Counted from the first letter of the stretch, positions 43,988-53,159 are shown. The stretch: 64,000 nucleotides of DNA from Trebonia sp963759545 (GCA_963759545.1 CAVXAB010000017.1:248001-312000); one strand, 5' to 3'. Numbers and translations are program-made. The notes: generated by a model not told the origin, from the letters alone.

Positions 43988-45216
43988 ACGAGTTGGCGCA
44001 GCTGCGAGCGGAGCGGGTGAGCGCTTGACGGGATGAGCTGGGTGAAGAAGCTCACCGTGAGTTCCTCCGCCGGGTCGAGCCAGAAGGCCGTCGAGGCGGC
44101 GCCGCCCCAGGACAGCTCGCCCTCGGAGCAGACGACCTTGCCTGGTACCGGGTCGATGGTGACCGCGAAGCCCAGGCCGAAGCCGGTGCCCGCCTGCGGG
44201 GACTCGGCGTTCAGCGGGCGGCCGAAATGCGCCAGGTCCTGGTTGCCTGGAAGGTGGTTGCGGGTCATGTAGGCGACGGTCCGCGGGCTGAGCAGGCGCA
44301 CGCCGTCCAGTTCGCCCGCCGGGCTGTCCGCCCGGGGGAGCACCATCTGCATGAAGCGGTGGTAGTCGGCCGCCGTGGAGACCAGGCCGCCGCCGCCGCT
44401 GAGCAATGGCGGCTTCTTCCGCGCCGCCGCGCCAAGGCCGTCCATGCGCGCGGCCTTGCCGTCAAGCGCCCCCCGGCCGTACAGGGCGGCGAGCCGGTGC
44501 AGGTCGTCCGGCTTCGCGCCGAACGACGTGTCGGTCATGTCGAGCGGTCCAAGGATGCGCTGGTCGAAGAACTCATCAAGGCTCTGCCCGGAGGCGACCT
44601 CGACGACGCGGCCGAGGACATCGGTGGCGACCGAGTAGTTCCACTCAGCGCCCGGCTGGAAGAGCAGCGGGAGGCCCGCCCAGATGTCGCATGCCTCCGC
44701 GAGCGTGACGCCGGGCGGGTTGCCGAGTTCGAAGCCCGCGGCGCGGTACATGGCGTCCACCGGGTGGTTTCTGTGGAAGCCGTAGGTGAGCCCGGAGGTG
44801 TGCGTGAGCAGGTGGTGGATTCGCACCGGCTCGGTCGCCGGGACCGTGACCGGGCGCTGGTCGCTGCCGCCGGTGAAGACCCGGACGTCCTTGAAGGCCG
44901 GGATGAGCTTGCTGACCGGGTCGGTGAGCTCGAACCGCCCCTCTTCGTAGAGCATCATCGTGGCGACCGACGTGATCGGTTTCGTCATCGAGTAGATGCG
45001 CCACAGGGTGTCGGGTGTTACCTCAAGCCCTGCTTCCTTGTCCCGGTGGCCGCCATGGGCGACGTAGGTCAGCTTGCCGTGCCTGCTGATCGCGAGCAGC
45101 CAGCCGTTGAGGAGCCCGGCGTCGACGTAGCGGGCGAAGTTGTCGTCCAGACGGTGCAGGCGGTCGGCCGCGAAGCCTACTTCGGCGGGCTCGACCTCGA
45201 CCTTCAGTTCACTCAT
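43969..45216 (-). CDS. Beta-lactamase-fold serine hydrolase (family S12, esterase/D-aminopeptidase-like)
   Basis: About 415 residues starting at ATG 45216 (MSELKVEVEP) or two codons earlier. Active-site SMTK (SxxK), YSV (Tyr of the YxN motif) and WGG near the C-terminus in GELSWGGAASTAFWLDP are visible. HTSGLTYGFH and FFTQLIPSS are typical of EstB-like S12 members. No signal peptide. It faces the peptide cluster tail to tail and is the fourth penicillin-recognising-fold enzyme within 18 kb. It may share the role or be an independent esterase. Confidence 0.88.
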   Translation of the reverse strand: MSELKVEVEPAEVGFAADRLHRLDDNFARYVDAGLLNGWLLAISRHGKLTYVAHGGHRDKEAGLEVTPDTLWRIYSMTKPITSVATMMLYEEGRFELTDPVSKLIPAFKDVRVFTGGSDQRPVTVPATEPVRIHHLLTHTSGLTYGFHRNHPVDAMYRAAGFELGNPPGVTLAEACDIWAGLPLLFQPGAEWNYSVATDVLGRVVEVASGQSLDEFFDQRILGPLDMTDTSFGAKPDDLHRLAALYGRGALDGKAARMDGLGAAARKKPPLLSGGGGLVSTAADYHRFMQMVLPRADSPAGELDGVRLLSPRTVAYMTRNHLPGNQDLAHFGRPLNAESPQAGTGFGLGFAVTIDPVPGKVVCSEGELSWGGAASTAFWLDPAEELTVSFFTQLIPSSAHPLRSQLRQLVYQALL

Positions 45217-45351
45217 GATCATTCACGTTGCCATAGGAGCGGGTCGGCCGCTAGGGGCGGGCCGGGAGACGGAGGGCTGCGGCCGGCTGAACTGAGGCCG
45301 CCGTCACGGGACTAGCCCAGGTATAGGGTAAGACGGACATAAAGGGCGGGC

Positions 45352-45993
45352 ATGGAGGAGGCCTCGATCGTGGCAGCCGGGCCGGGCATCCGGCATGTCA
45401 TGTTCGACGCGGACGGGGTGCTGCAAAACCTTCCCGGCGGCTGGATCGCCGCGGCCGAGCCGTTCTTCGGTGCGCGGGCGCTTGAGTTCCTCCAGCGGTC
45501 GTACGAGGCTCAGCTGCCGACGCTCGCCGGGCAGGGCGATCACCTGGCCATCCTGACCGCGACGCTCGCCGAGTTCGAGGTCACCGTCCCGGTCGCGGAC
45601 GTCTACCGCGGCATCTGGCTGAGCATCGAGCCCGTGGCGGCGTCACTCGCCGTGGTCCGCGCCCTGCGCCAGGGCGGGTACGGCGTTCACCTCGGCACCA
45701 ACCAGGAACGGTACCGGGCCGCGCACATGCGCGAGGTGCTCGGCTACGACGCGCTGTTCGACGTCAGCTGCTACTCATGCGAACTGGGCGCCGCCAAGCC
45801 CGACCTGGCGTTCTTCACCGAGGCCGCGCGGCGCATCGGCGCGGAACCTTCGGCCATCTTGTTCATCGACGACAACGCGGGGAACGTCGCCGCCGCCCGC
45901 GAGGCCGGGCTCAGCGCCGAGCAGTGGTGCGTCGACGACGGGCACGACGTGCTGCACGGCCTGCTCGCCCGCCACGGCGTCACCGCGCTTTAG
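45352..45993 (+). CDS. HAD-family hydrolase
   Basis: 213 residues. HAD motif I is HVMFDADGVL (nucleophile Asp plus DxD-type second Asp), motif II LGTNQE, the Lys of motif III in GAAKPDLAFF, and motif IV FIDDNAGNV. It is subfamily IA-like (epoxide-hydrolase/beta-phosphoglucomutase type). Likely a small-molecule phosphatase or mutase. An A/T-richer stretch with TATAGGGTAAG before the start may be its promoter. Monocistronic. Confidence 0.88.
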   Translation: MEEASIVAAGPGIRHVMFDADGVLQNLPGGWIAAAEPFFGARALEFLQRSYEAQLPTLAGQGDHLAILTATLAEFEVTVPVADVYRGIWLSIEPVAASLAVVRALRQGGYGVHLGTNQERYRAAHMREVLGYDALFDVSCYSCELGAAKPDLAFFTEAARRIGAEPSAILFIDDNAGNVAAAREAGLSAEQWCVDDGHDVLHGLLARHGVTAL

Positions 45994-46242
45994 CGACACG
46001 TACCTCGTCGGCTGTGGGAATCGACGACGAGGACCCGCCCAAGCTGCGCTGGCGGGCGGAGTTCCGCCGCGAGCGCGCGCCTGGCCGGATGGTCTTACCC
46101 GGATGCGGTTACGGAAACACACGCGGGCGCCGCAATGAACGTCACGTTGAAATGAGGACATCTGGGACTAGCCGGCCCGCCTCTGGCCGTTCACACTGAA
46201 GATGCGATCTGCAACGGAGGCTGACCAGAAAGGACAGCACCG
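45994..46242. other. Intergenic region, no gene seen
   Basis: 249 bp between the HAD gene and the flippase-hydrolase gene. The first 110 bp retain coding-like composition without a usable frame. The last 60 bp have weaker GC content and a plausible ribosome-binding site (AGAAAGGACAG) for the GTG at 46243. Confidence 0.4.
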
Positions 46243-48151
46243 GTGACCGACAGCGCCCTGCCCATCCGCGGGAGGAAGGCCACAGTCGCAGTGGCCGTCG
46301 CCGCCGCGGCGATCCTGGCGGGCGCGGCGGTGAGCGAGCGGTCCCGGCTGGCTGAGTCGTTCGTCGTCCTTGACCACATGCGCTGGTCGTGGCTTCCGGC
46401 CGCCATCGCCCTTGAGGCACTGTCCATGGGCGCCTTCGCCTGGATGTTCCGTCGCCTGCTGACCGCGGGCCGCGTCCGCCATGATCGCGCGTCGATGCTG
46501 GCCACCGTCTACGCGGCGAACGCGGTGTCGGTCACGGTCCCGCTGGCCGGGCCGGAGCTCGCCACGGCGATCTTGTTCCGCCGGTTTACCCGCCACGGCG
46601 CCGATGCCCTGCTGGCCGGCTGGGTGCTGCTGGCAGGCGGGGTGATCACCACGGCCGCCTGGGTCCTCATCCTGGCCGGCGGCGGGCTGGTGTCCGGGCA
46701 CGCCCTGGCGACGGCGATCACCGTCCCCTTCGCCCTGCTCACCGTCGCTGTCATCGCCATGGCAGCGACCGCGGTGCGCCAGCCACGGCTGCGAGCTCTC
46801 CTGGAGCGGTACGTCGCCTGGATCGTGGGGCGCGCCAGCCGGCTGCTGCGCCGGCCGGCCGCGCATCCCGGGCTAACAGTCAGGGCGTGGACCGAGCGGC
46901 TGGGAGCGCTGCGGCTGCCAGCGTCCGGCTGGGCACTGGCGTCCGGTGCCGCGCTGGTCAACTGGCTCACCGACGCCGGGGTGCTGGCCGTCAGCATTCT
47001 CGCCGTCGGCGCCGCCGTCCCTTGGCGTGACCTGCTGCTGGTCTACGCGGCCGGGATCACCGCAAAGAGCCTGGCCATTACCCCCGGCGGGCTTGCCATC
47101 ACGGAGGGAGCGATCAGCGTGTCGCTTGTCGCGTCTGGGTTGCGCACCAGCCAGGCCCTGGCCGCCGCGGTGCTCTACCGGCTGGTCAGCTTCTGGCTGG
47201 TGGCCATGGCAGGATGGCTGACCCTGCTGCGGCTGCGGGCGCGCAGGCCGGTCCCGCTCATGGCGCTGCCGGCTGAGTCGCCGGCCACGCCCCCGGCCAG
47301 CCTGGCCGCGATGCCGGGCGCTCATGAGCTCGTGCTGCTGCACGGCCAGCCCGGCTCACCCGCCGACTGGGAGGCGGTGATCGCGCGGCTTCCACCGCAA
47401 CTGCGCGCGTCGGCGGCTGACCGGCCGGGATATGGCGCGAGCGGGCACGCGGCCGGCGGGTTCACCGCCAACGTCGAGGCCGTGCTTGAGGACCTGGACG
47501 CCCGCGGCGTGCAGAGCGCCGTGCTCGTGGGCCACTCGTGGGGCGGCGGCGTCGCGCTGCGGGCGGCGAGCCTCGCCCCGGACCGGGTCCGGGCGGTGGT
47601 GCTGCTGGCCGGCGTCGGGCCGGGGTGCGACACCAGCCTGGACTGGCTCCTCGTCGCGCCGGGCATCGGCGCGACGAGCTCGCTGCTCGCGTTCCGCTGG
47701 ACGCCGTGGATCGCCAGGGCGCGGCTCGCCTGGCTGCGGCGGCGGCACGGGCGCCCGCTGTACCCCGGCGAGTCCGCCAGCCTGCAGGTGTGGGCGTACG
47801 CGGATGAGAGCCGCTGGCCGCGGTGGCGCACTTTCCTCATCGAGCAGCGAGCCCTGCTGCGGGAACTCGGCGAACTTGCCGCCGCGGCCGAATCGGTCCA
47901 GGTGCCCGTGCTGCTGATCGCCGATCCCGCGGACCGCGTCGTTCCCGTCAAGACCTCGCACCGGCTGGCCGAGATGCTGCCGGATGCCCGGCTCATCCTC
48001 GTCGAGGGCGCCGGGCATCACCTGCCGCGGCGCGCGCCGCGGGCAGGTGGCGGACGCGATCGCGGAGTTTCTCGCGGAGATCGACCTCGCCCGGCCGGTC
48101 GCCGACGCCGACGCCGACGCCGACGAGTCCCAGGTGCCGCAGGCGAGCTAG
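46243..48151 (+). CDS. YbhN/UPF0104-like membrane domain fused to an alpha/beta hydrolase
   Basis: About 636 residues from GTG 46243. Residues about 12-335 form a multi-helix membrane domain of the lysylphosphatidylglycerol-synthase transmembrane/YbhN type (family motifs YAANAVSVTVPLAGPELATA, KSLAITPGGLAITEGAISVSLVASGL, YRLVSFWL). Residues about 350-620 are an alpha/beta hydrolase: oxyanion region LLHGQPGSPADW, nucleophile GHSWGGGVALRAA, acid in LLIADPADRVVP, His in EGAGHHLP. After GHHLPRRAPR (about 48,035) the plus-one frame gives the natural tail (VADAIAEFLAEIDL) ending at TAG 48149. The original frame would run on, Arg-rich, to 48180. A lipid-transfer plus lipid- or ester-cleaving protein is plausible. 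Confidence 0.82.
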
Positions 48152-48240
48152 CCGCCGAGGCGACGCCGCGTGAGTCGTAGTAATGCCGCGTGAACGCGTC
48201 CGTGTCGTCGCTGGCGCCGATGGCCGGGTTCGCGCCGATG

Positions 48241-49782
48241 TCAAGCGCCCTGCTCACCATGACCCGCCAGGACGGGCGGGGAGATCCTCGGCAGCAGCGG
48301 GACCGGGCGGGGAAGGCTCCCGGTCGCGTCCGGCGTGCACTGCCTGGTGATGCGGGCCGCCGCGTCCGGGAGGAACGGCCGCAGGTGCTCGCCGACCGCC
48401 TGGCAGGCGCGCAGCAGCCAGGACAGGGCGGTGGCCAGCCCCGCGCGGTCGCCGGCCTTGGCCAGGTCCCACGGGCGGGCGCGGTTGACGTAGCGGTTCG
48501 CCGCGTCCGCGATCCGCCAGACCGCCTCGGTGGCGCGGCGGAAGTCGAAGTCCTCCAGTGCCCCGGCGATCAATCCTGGGGCGTCCCTGATGGCCGCGCC
48601 GAGCGCGGGGTCGTCGGGTACGTCAGCCGTCGCGACCGGGACAAGCCCGTCGTGGTAGCGGTGGATCAGGCTGACGACCCGGTTGACGAGGTTGCCGAAG
48701 CCGTTGGCGAGCTCGTCGTTCGCCCGGGCGACGAGGCGGTCGACCGTGAAGTCGGCGTCCGCGCCCTTGGGCACCTCGCGCAGCAGCCACCAGCGGACCG
48801 CGTCAGTCCCGTACCGGCCCGCGAGTTCGTACGGGTCCACGGTGTTAATCGCGCGCGGGGAGCCGCTGGACTTGCTGATCTTGCGGCCGTTCTCGGTGAG
48901 GTAGCCGTGGATGACGATGTCGGTGGGCACGGCCTCCCCGGCGGACAGCAGCATCGCGGGCCAGTACACGGCGTGGAACCGGAGCACTCCCTTGCCGAGC
49001 AGGTGGATGCGCCGTGACGCGCCGGTCCACCACCGGCTGAGGTTCTCGCCGCCGACGGCGTAGTCCAGTGCCGTGAGGTAGTTGCCGAGCGCGTCCCACC
49101 AGACGTAGATGACCTGGCCCGGGTCACCGGGGACGGGGATGCCCCAGCCGCGGGCGCGTTCGACGTCACGGGAGACGGAGAAGTCCGCGAGCCCGGCGTC
49201 GATGAGCGCCAGGACCTCGTTGCGCCGCTCGGCCGGCTGGATGCGGATCGTGTCGTCGGCGATGAGGGCGCGCAGCCGGCCGGCGTAGCGGGACAGGCGG
49301 AAGAACCAGTTCTCTTCCGACACCAGCTCGGGGACCGTGCCGTGCTCGCGGCAGCGCCCGGCTACCAGTTCCGCCGCCGGGTAGAACTGCTCGCAGCCGA
49401 CGCAGTACAGGCCCTCGTAGTGCCTGCGGTACAGGTCGCCGCTCGCGGCGCAGGCACGCCACAGGCGCTCGACTCCGGCTCTGTGCCGCGGGTCGCTGCT
49501 GGTGCGGATGAGGTCGTCGATGCTGAGGCTGAGCGGCTCGGCCAGGCCGAGGAAGGCGGCGGCGTTGGCGTCGACGAACTCCTGCACACCGATGCCCGCC
49601 GCCTGCGCGGCGAGCACGTTCTTGAGCGAGTTGTCGTCGGTCCCCGCCTGGAGCCTGACCTGCTCGTTGAGGTCCCGGCGGTACCGGGCGAGCACGTCGG
49701 CCTGCACCAGCTCAAGCGCGAACCCCAGGTGCGGGCGCGCGTTGACGTACGGGATCGTCGTGGTGATGTAGCTGCTTGTCAT
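48241..49782 (-). CDS. metG: Methionyl-tRNA synthetase
   Basis: About 513 residues from ATG 49782, preceded by GGAGGT. Class I signature ARPHLGFALELVQADVLARY (HIGH variant), KISKSSG (KMSKS variant), a single zinc-knuckle-like CVGCEQFYPAAELVAGRC, WFFRLSRYAGRLRAL, and VIYVWWDALGNYLTA. The anticodon-binding helical domain includes NRYVNRARPWDLAK. The C-terminal tRNA-binding extension is absent, as in many bacteria. It charges tRNA-Met. The single knuckle and divergent motifs mean it could be a second, specialised copy. A leader ORF and hairpin precede it. Confidence 0.92.
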   Translation of the reverse strand: MTSSYITTTIPYVNARPHLGFALELVQADVLARYRRDLNEQVRLQAGTDDNSLKNVLAAQAAGIGVQEFVDANAAAFLGLAEPLSLSIDDLIRTSSDPRHRAGVERLWRACAASGDLYRRHYEGLYCVGCEQFYPAAELVAGRCREHGTVPELVSEENWFFRLSRYAGRLRALIADDTIRIQPAERRNEVLALIDAGLADFSVSRDVERARGWGIPVPGDPGQVIYVWWDALGNYLTALDYAVGGENLSRWWTGASRRIHLLGKGVLRFHAVYWPAMLLSAGEAVPTDIVIHGYLTENGRKISKSSGSPRAINTVDPYELAGRYGTDAVRWWLLREVPKGADADFTVDRLVARANDELANGFGNLVNRVVSLIHRYHDGLVPVATADVPDDPALGAAIRDAPGLIAGALEDFDFRRATEAVWRIADAANRYVNRARPWDLAKAGDRAGLATALSWLLRACQAVGEHLRPFLPDAAARITRQCTPDATGSLPRPVPLLPRISPPVLAGHGEQGA

Positions 49783-49826
49783 CGGAACCTCCAGGTGGAC
49801 AGGGGGCTCCGACCGCGGAAACACAT

Positions 49827-49850
49827 CGAGGCCCCGTAAGCAGGGCCTCG
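49827..49850 (-). terminator. Hairpin in the metG leader (possible attenuator)
   Basis: Arms cgaggccc (49827-49834) and gggcctcg (49843-49850) are exact complements around an 8-base loop, about 45 bp upstream of the metG start. On the minus strand the hairpin is followed by GATGTGTTT, a weak U-richer stretch. No T-box consensus is seen. Confidence 0.5.
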
Positions 49851-49871
49851 GAAACTAGCGTCCGTGCAGCG

Positions 49872-49916
49872 TCAGCGGCCCCGCGGGCGGGGCATCAGCT
49901 GGCTGAGGGCGCTCAT
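49872..49916 (-). CDS. Possible 14-residue leader peptide upstream of metG
   Basis: ATG 49916 to TGA 49872 encodes MSALSQLMPRPRGR. It contains a second Met codon, lies about 90 bp before metG and is followed by the 49827-49850 hairpin. This arrangement is compatible with ribosome-mediated attenuation, but one internal Met is a weak sensor. Confidence 0.35.
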   Translation of the reverse strand: MSALSQLMPRPRGR

Positions 49917-50231
49917 GAGGCAATCGTACTCCCAGCGCCGAGCCGCGCCGCGGGAGTAACGGCGGGCGGGACAGTAAGCCGGATCCGTTCTGAAGAAGAA
50001 AAGACATCGGCCACCGGGTCACCCGCAGCCCGGCTACCTGGGAAGTGTCGCCTGCGCGGCGGTCCGGGCTGGCGCCGGGCCCTGTGTCGGATGTTACTGA
50101 TGTGGCTTAGGTCCTAATCATCAGCACATCGCGCATCAAATGACCTCTTGGCATTAATGACCTTAAGCATCATGATTAAGGGGACTTGAATCGTTTAACA
50201 GTCTGCCGACGGGCGAGCGGAGGACACGGCA
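49917..50231. promoter_or_regulatory. Divergent promoter region of metG and the sugar-uptake operon
   Basis: 315 bp. The part 50090-50200 is AT-rich for this genome and holds an inverted repeat ccttaa-N9-ttaagg (50161-50181) about 50 bp upstream of the ABC ATPase start. This is a candidate operator for a sugar-responsive repressor. No regulator gene is adjacent. Confidence 0.45.
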
Positions 50232-51014
50232 TTGGCTGAGGGGTCAGAACCGGGTGAACGCGCCGTACCGCTGCTCGAGGCACGCGGCCTGGTCAAGAAG
50301 TACGGCAACGTGCAGGCCCTGGACGGCGCCAGCTTCAGCGCCTACCCCGGCGAGGTCGTCGCGCTGATCGGCGACAACGGCGCGGGGAAGAGCACCCTGG
50401 TCAAGACCCTGTCGGGGGTGATCAGGCCGGACTCAGGGCAGATCCTCGTCGAGGGCAGCCCGGTGAGCCTCGGCAGCCCGCTCGACGCCAGGTCGCATGG
50501 CATAGAGACCGTGTACCAGGACCTGGCGCTCGCCCCTGACCTGGACGCGGCGGCCAACCTGCACCTCGGCCGGGAGATCTACCGCTGGTGGCCGCCGCTG
50601 CACGTGCTGAACAAGACCGAGATGCGCCGCCGGGCCGTCGCCGCGTTCGCGGACCTCGGGGTCGAACTGCCGGACGTCACCGCCCCGGTGGGCACCATGT
50701 CCGGCGGCCAGCGCCAGTCCGTCGCCGTGGCGCGGGCGGTCGCGTACGCCAGCCGGATCATCTTCATGGACGAGCCAACGGCGGCCCTGGGCGTCGTCCA
50801 GCGCGAGCGCGTGCTCGACAACATCAGGCGGGTGCGCGACCGGGGCATCACCGTGGTGCTGATCAGCCACAACATGCCCGAGGTGCTCGCGGTGGCGGAC
50901 CGGGTGGAGGTGCTGCGCATGGGCCGCCGGGTCGCGCGGTTCATCGCTTCCGAGACGACGATCGAGCAGCTGGTCGGCGCCATGACCGGCGCGCTTACCA
51001 CGGAGGAGTCCTGA
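50232..51014 (+). CDS. Sugar ABC transporter ATP-binding protein (single-domain, FrcA-like)
   Basis: 260 residues from a TTG preceded by CGGAGGAC. Walker A GDNGAGKST, signature MSGGQRQSVAVARA, Walker B RIIFMDEPTAALG and H-loop ISHNMPEV are present. The single nucleotide-binding domain, instead of the usual RbsA-type duplication, resembles FrcA/fructose-type importers and implies a homodimer. The stop overlaps the permease start (TGATG). Confidence 0.92.
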   Translation: MAEGSEPGERAVPLLEARGLVKKYGNVQALDGASFSAYPGEVVALIGDNGAGKSTLVKTLSGVIRPDSGQILVEGSPVSLGSPLDARSHGIETVYQDLALAPDLDAAANLHLGREIYRWWPPLHVLNKTEMRRRAVAAFADLGVELPDVTAPVGTMSGGQRQSVAVARAVAYASRIIFMDEPTAALGVVQRERVLDNIRRVRDRGITVVLISHNMPEVLAVADRVEVLRMGRRVARFIASETTIEQLVGAMTGALTTEES

Positions 51015-52057
51015 TGGCACGGCCCACGGCCGCTCCAGGAGCACCGGGAACGTCAGTGATCGCGGCGGCAGCCCGCGGACCCCACGTGGTGCGTCGGGCG
51101 CTGGCGGCGGGCGAGACGTGGGTGTTCGCCGCGCTAATCATCATGATGGCGATCTTCACCGGGCTCGCGCCTGGCAAGTTCCTGACGCTGAACGACCTGT
51201 CGCTGAACGCGCAGACCACGGCGCCGTTCCTGCTGATGGCGGTCGGCGAGACGTTCGTCATCATCACCGCCGGGATCGACCTGTCGGTCGGATTCGTGCT
51301 GGTGCTGAGCGGCGTGGTGGCCGGCGAGTACTACCTGAGCAACGGCGGCCCGAACGCCGGCGCGGGCACGATCTGGATCGGCGCGATCTTCGGCCTGGCG
51401 ACCGGCGCCGCGTTCGGCGCGCTGCAGGGCATCGCGGTGGCCAAGCTCAAGATCCCGCCGCTCATCGCGACGCTGATGGGCCTCGGCGTCGCCGAGGGCC
51501 TGTCTTACCTGATCACCGGCGGGCACGACATTCCGTCGGTGCCGAATAGCCTGATCAACACGATCGGCACCGGCGGCCTTGGCGGGGTGCAGTGGCTGAT
51601 CATCATCTCGTTCCTCACGACGCTGCTGTTCGGCCTGATCCTGGCCTTCACGCGGTTCGGCAGGTACACCTACGCGATCGGCTCCAACCCCGAGGCGGCG
51701 CTCCGGGCCGGCATCAACGTGGACCGGCACCTGATCAAGGTGTACGCGCTGAGCGGGCTGCTGGCCGGCCTGGCCGGGATCCTGAACCTCGGGTACTTCA
51801 GCACCACCACGATCTCCGGCCACCCGCTGGACAACCTGGTGGTCATCACCGCGGTCGTGATCGGCGGCGCCAGCCTGTTCGGCGGGCGCGGCACGATGCT
51901 CGGCACGTTCATCGGCGTCTTCATCCCTGAGCTGCTCGCGACCGGGCTGATCATCGTCGGCGTCAACCAGTACTGGCAGTACATCCTGACCGGCCTCGTG
52001 CTCGGCGCCGCCGTCTACCTCGACCAGATCAGACGCCGGCTGCGCGAGCGCGCTTAG
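51014..52057 (+). CDS. Sugar ABC transporter permease (RbsC/BPD_transp_2 family)
   Basis: 347 residues from ATG 51014, with 8-10 helices. Family motifs: FLLMAVGETFVIITAGIDLSVG, LKIPPLIATLMGLGVAEGL, GSNPEAALRAGINVDRHLIKVYALSGLLAGLAGI and VVIGGASLFGGRGTMLGTFIGV. A single permease implies a homodimeric channel. It is co-translated with the ATPase and followed by the binding protein. Confidence 0.93.
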   Translation: MARPTAAPGAPGTSVIAAAARGPHVVRRALAAGETWVFAALIIMMAIFTGLAPGKFLTLNDLSLNAQTTAPFLLMAVGETFVIITAGIDLSVGFVLVLSGVVAGEYYLSNGGPNAGAGTIWIGAIFGLATGAAFGALQGIAVAKLKIPPLIATLMGLGVAEGLSYLITGGHDIPSVPNSLINTIGTGGLGGVQWLIIISFLTTLLFGLILAFTRFGRYTYAIGSNPEAALRAGINVDRHLIKVYALSGLLAGLAGILNLGYFSTTTISGHPLDNLVVITAVVIGGASLFGGRGTMLGTFIGVFIPELLATGLIIVGVNQYWQYILTGLVLGAAVYLDQIRRRLRERA

Positions 52058-52101
52058 GGACCTTTGCGACGGCGCGAATCCCTATCATTCAGGAGGATCG
52101 A

Positions 52102-53148
52102 ATGGCACACCGAAAGTCCGTACGGGTCGCCGGCATCGCGGTGGCGGCGGTCATCCCGATGGCGCTTGCCGCCTGCTCAAGCGGTTCAAGCAGTTCTAGC
52201 GGCAGCTCAACGACCAGCAGCAGTTCAGCACCAGGCGCCGCGACCAGCAGTGCTGCCGCGGCCGGCAAGAGCTACAACGTGGAGCTCGTCGTCGGCACCA
52301 AGAGCGACGACTTCTACGTGACGATGGAGTGCGGCGCCATGGCGGAGGCCAAGACGCTCGGCGTCAACCTGACCGTCACCGGCCCGGCCGACTTCTCCGC
52401 CCCCGAGCAGGCGCCGATCCTGAACGCCGTGGCGGCCAGCAAGCCGGACGCCCTGATCGTGGCCCCGACCGACACCAAGGCGCTCAACCCGGAGCTGACG
52501 CGAATCGAGAACGAGGGCGTGAAGGTCGTGTTCGTGGACACCACGACGACCGACCCGTCCGTCGCGGTCTCGCACATCACCAGCGACAACACCGGCGGCG
52601 GCAAGCTAGCCGCGGACAGCCTGGCCGCGCAGATCGGCGGCAAGGGCACCGTGGCCGTCATCAACGTGAACCCGGGCATCAGCACCACGGACGCGCGGAT
52701 CGCCGGCTTCGCCGCGGAGATGAAGGCCAAGTACCCGAACATCACCGTGCTCGGTACCCAGTACGACAACGACAGCTCGGCGACCGCCGCCAGCCAGGTC
52801 GAGGCCGACATCACCGCCCACCCCAACCTGTCCGGCGTGTTCGCGACCAACGTGCTCAGCGCGCAGGGCGCGGCCACCGGCATTCAGCACGCGGGCGCGG
52901 CGGGCAAGGTGAAGGTGGCCACTTTCGACGCCGAGCCGCAGCAGATCACGGCGCTCAAGTCGAACACCATCCAGCTCGCCATCGCGCAGAGTCCTTACCT
53001 CGAGGGCCAGGACGGCGTGGAGCAGGCGGTGAACGCGCTGTCCGGCAAGCCGGTGTCCGCGAACATCGGCACGCCGCTCGTGGCCATCACCCAGCAGAAC
53101 GTCAACTCGGCGTCCGTTCAGAAGAACATCTACGTCGCGAGCTGCTGA
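52102..53148 (+). CDS. Sugar-binding lipoprotein (periplasmic-binding-protein-4 family)
   Basis: 348 residues. Signal with lipobox ALAAC (Cys 25) and a Ser-rich tether (residues 26-55). Ribose-type binding fold: VVGTKSDDFYVTMECGAMAEAKTLG, DALIVAPTDTKALNPELTRI, VVFVDTTT, VEADITAHPNLSGVFATN, VATFDAEPQQITALK. An AGGAGG ribosome-binding site precedes the ATG. With the downstream phosphomannose isomerase gene, mannose or a related sugar is a reasonable ligand guess. Confidence 0.92.
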   Translation: MAHRKSVRVAGIAVAAVIPMALAACSSGSSSSSGSSTTSSSSAPGAATSSAAAAGKSYNVELVVGTKSDDFYVTMECGAMAEAKTLGVNLTVTGPADFSAPEQAPILNAVAASKPDALIVAPTDTKALNPELTRIENEGVKVVFVDTTTTDPSVAVSHITSDNTGGGKLAADSLAAQIGGKGTVAVINVNPGISTTDARIAGFAAEMKAKYPNITVLGTQYDNDSSATAASQVEADITAHPNLSGVFATNVLSAQGAATGIQHAGAAGKVKVATFDAEPQQITALKSNTIQLAIAQSPYLEGQDGVEQAVNALSGKPVSANIGTPLVAITQQNVNSASVQKNIYVASC

Positions 53149-53159
53149 CCTCGTCGGCC

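Noticed and set aside
44227..45315. Plus-strand 362-codon frame opposite the S12 hydrolase
   Set aside because: Antisense of a gene with clear SxxK and YSV motifs; composition is Arg/Val/Gly/Asp noise.
49782..49930. T-box riboswitch upstream of metG
   Set aside because: I looked for the T-box core and the specifier/antiterminator layout; only one short hairpin and a small ORF are present.
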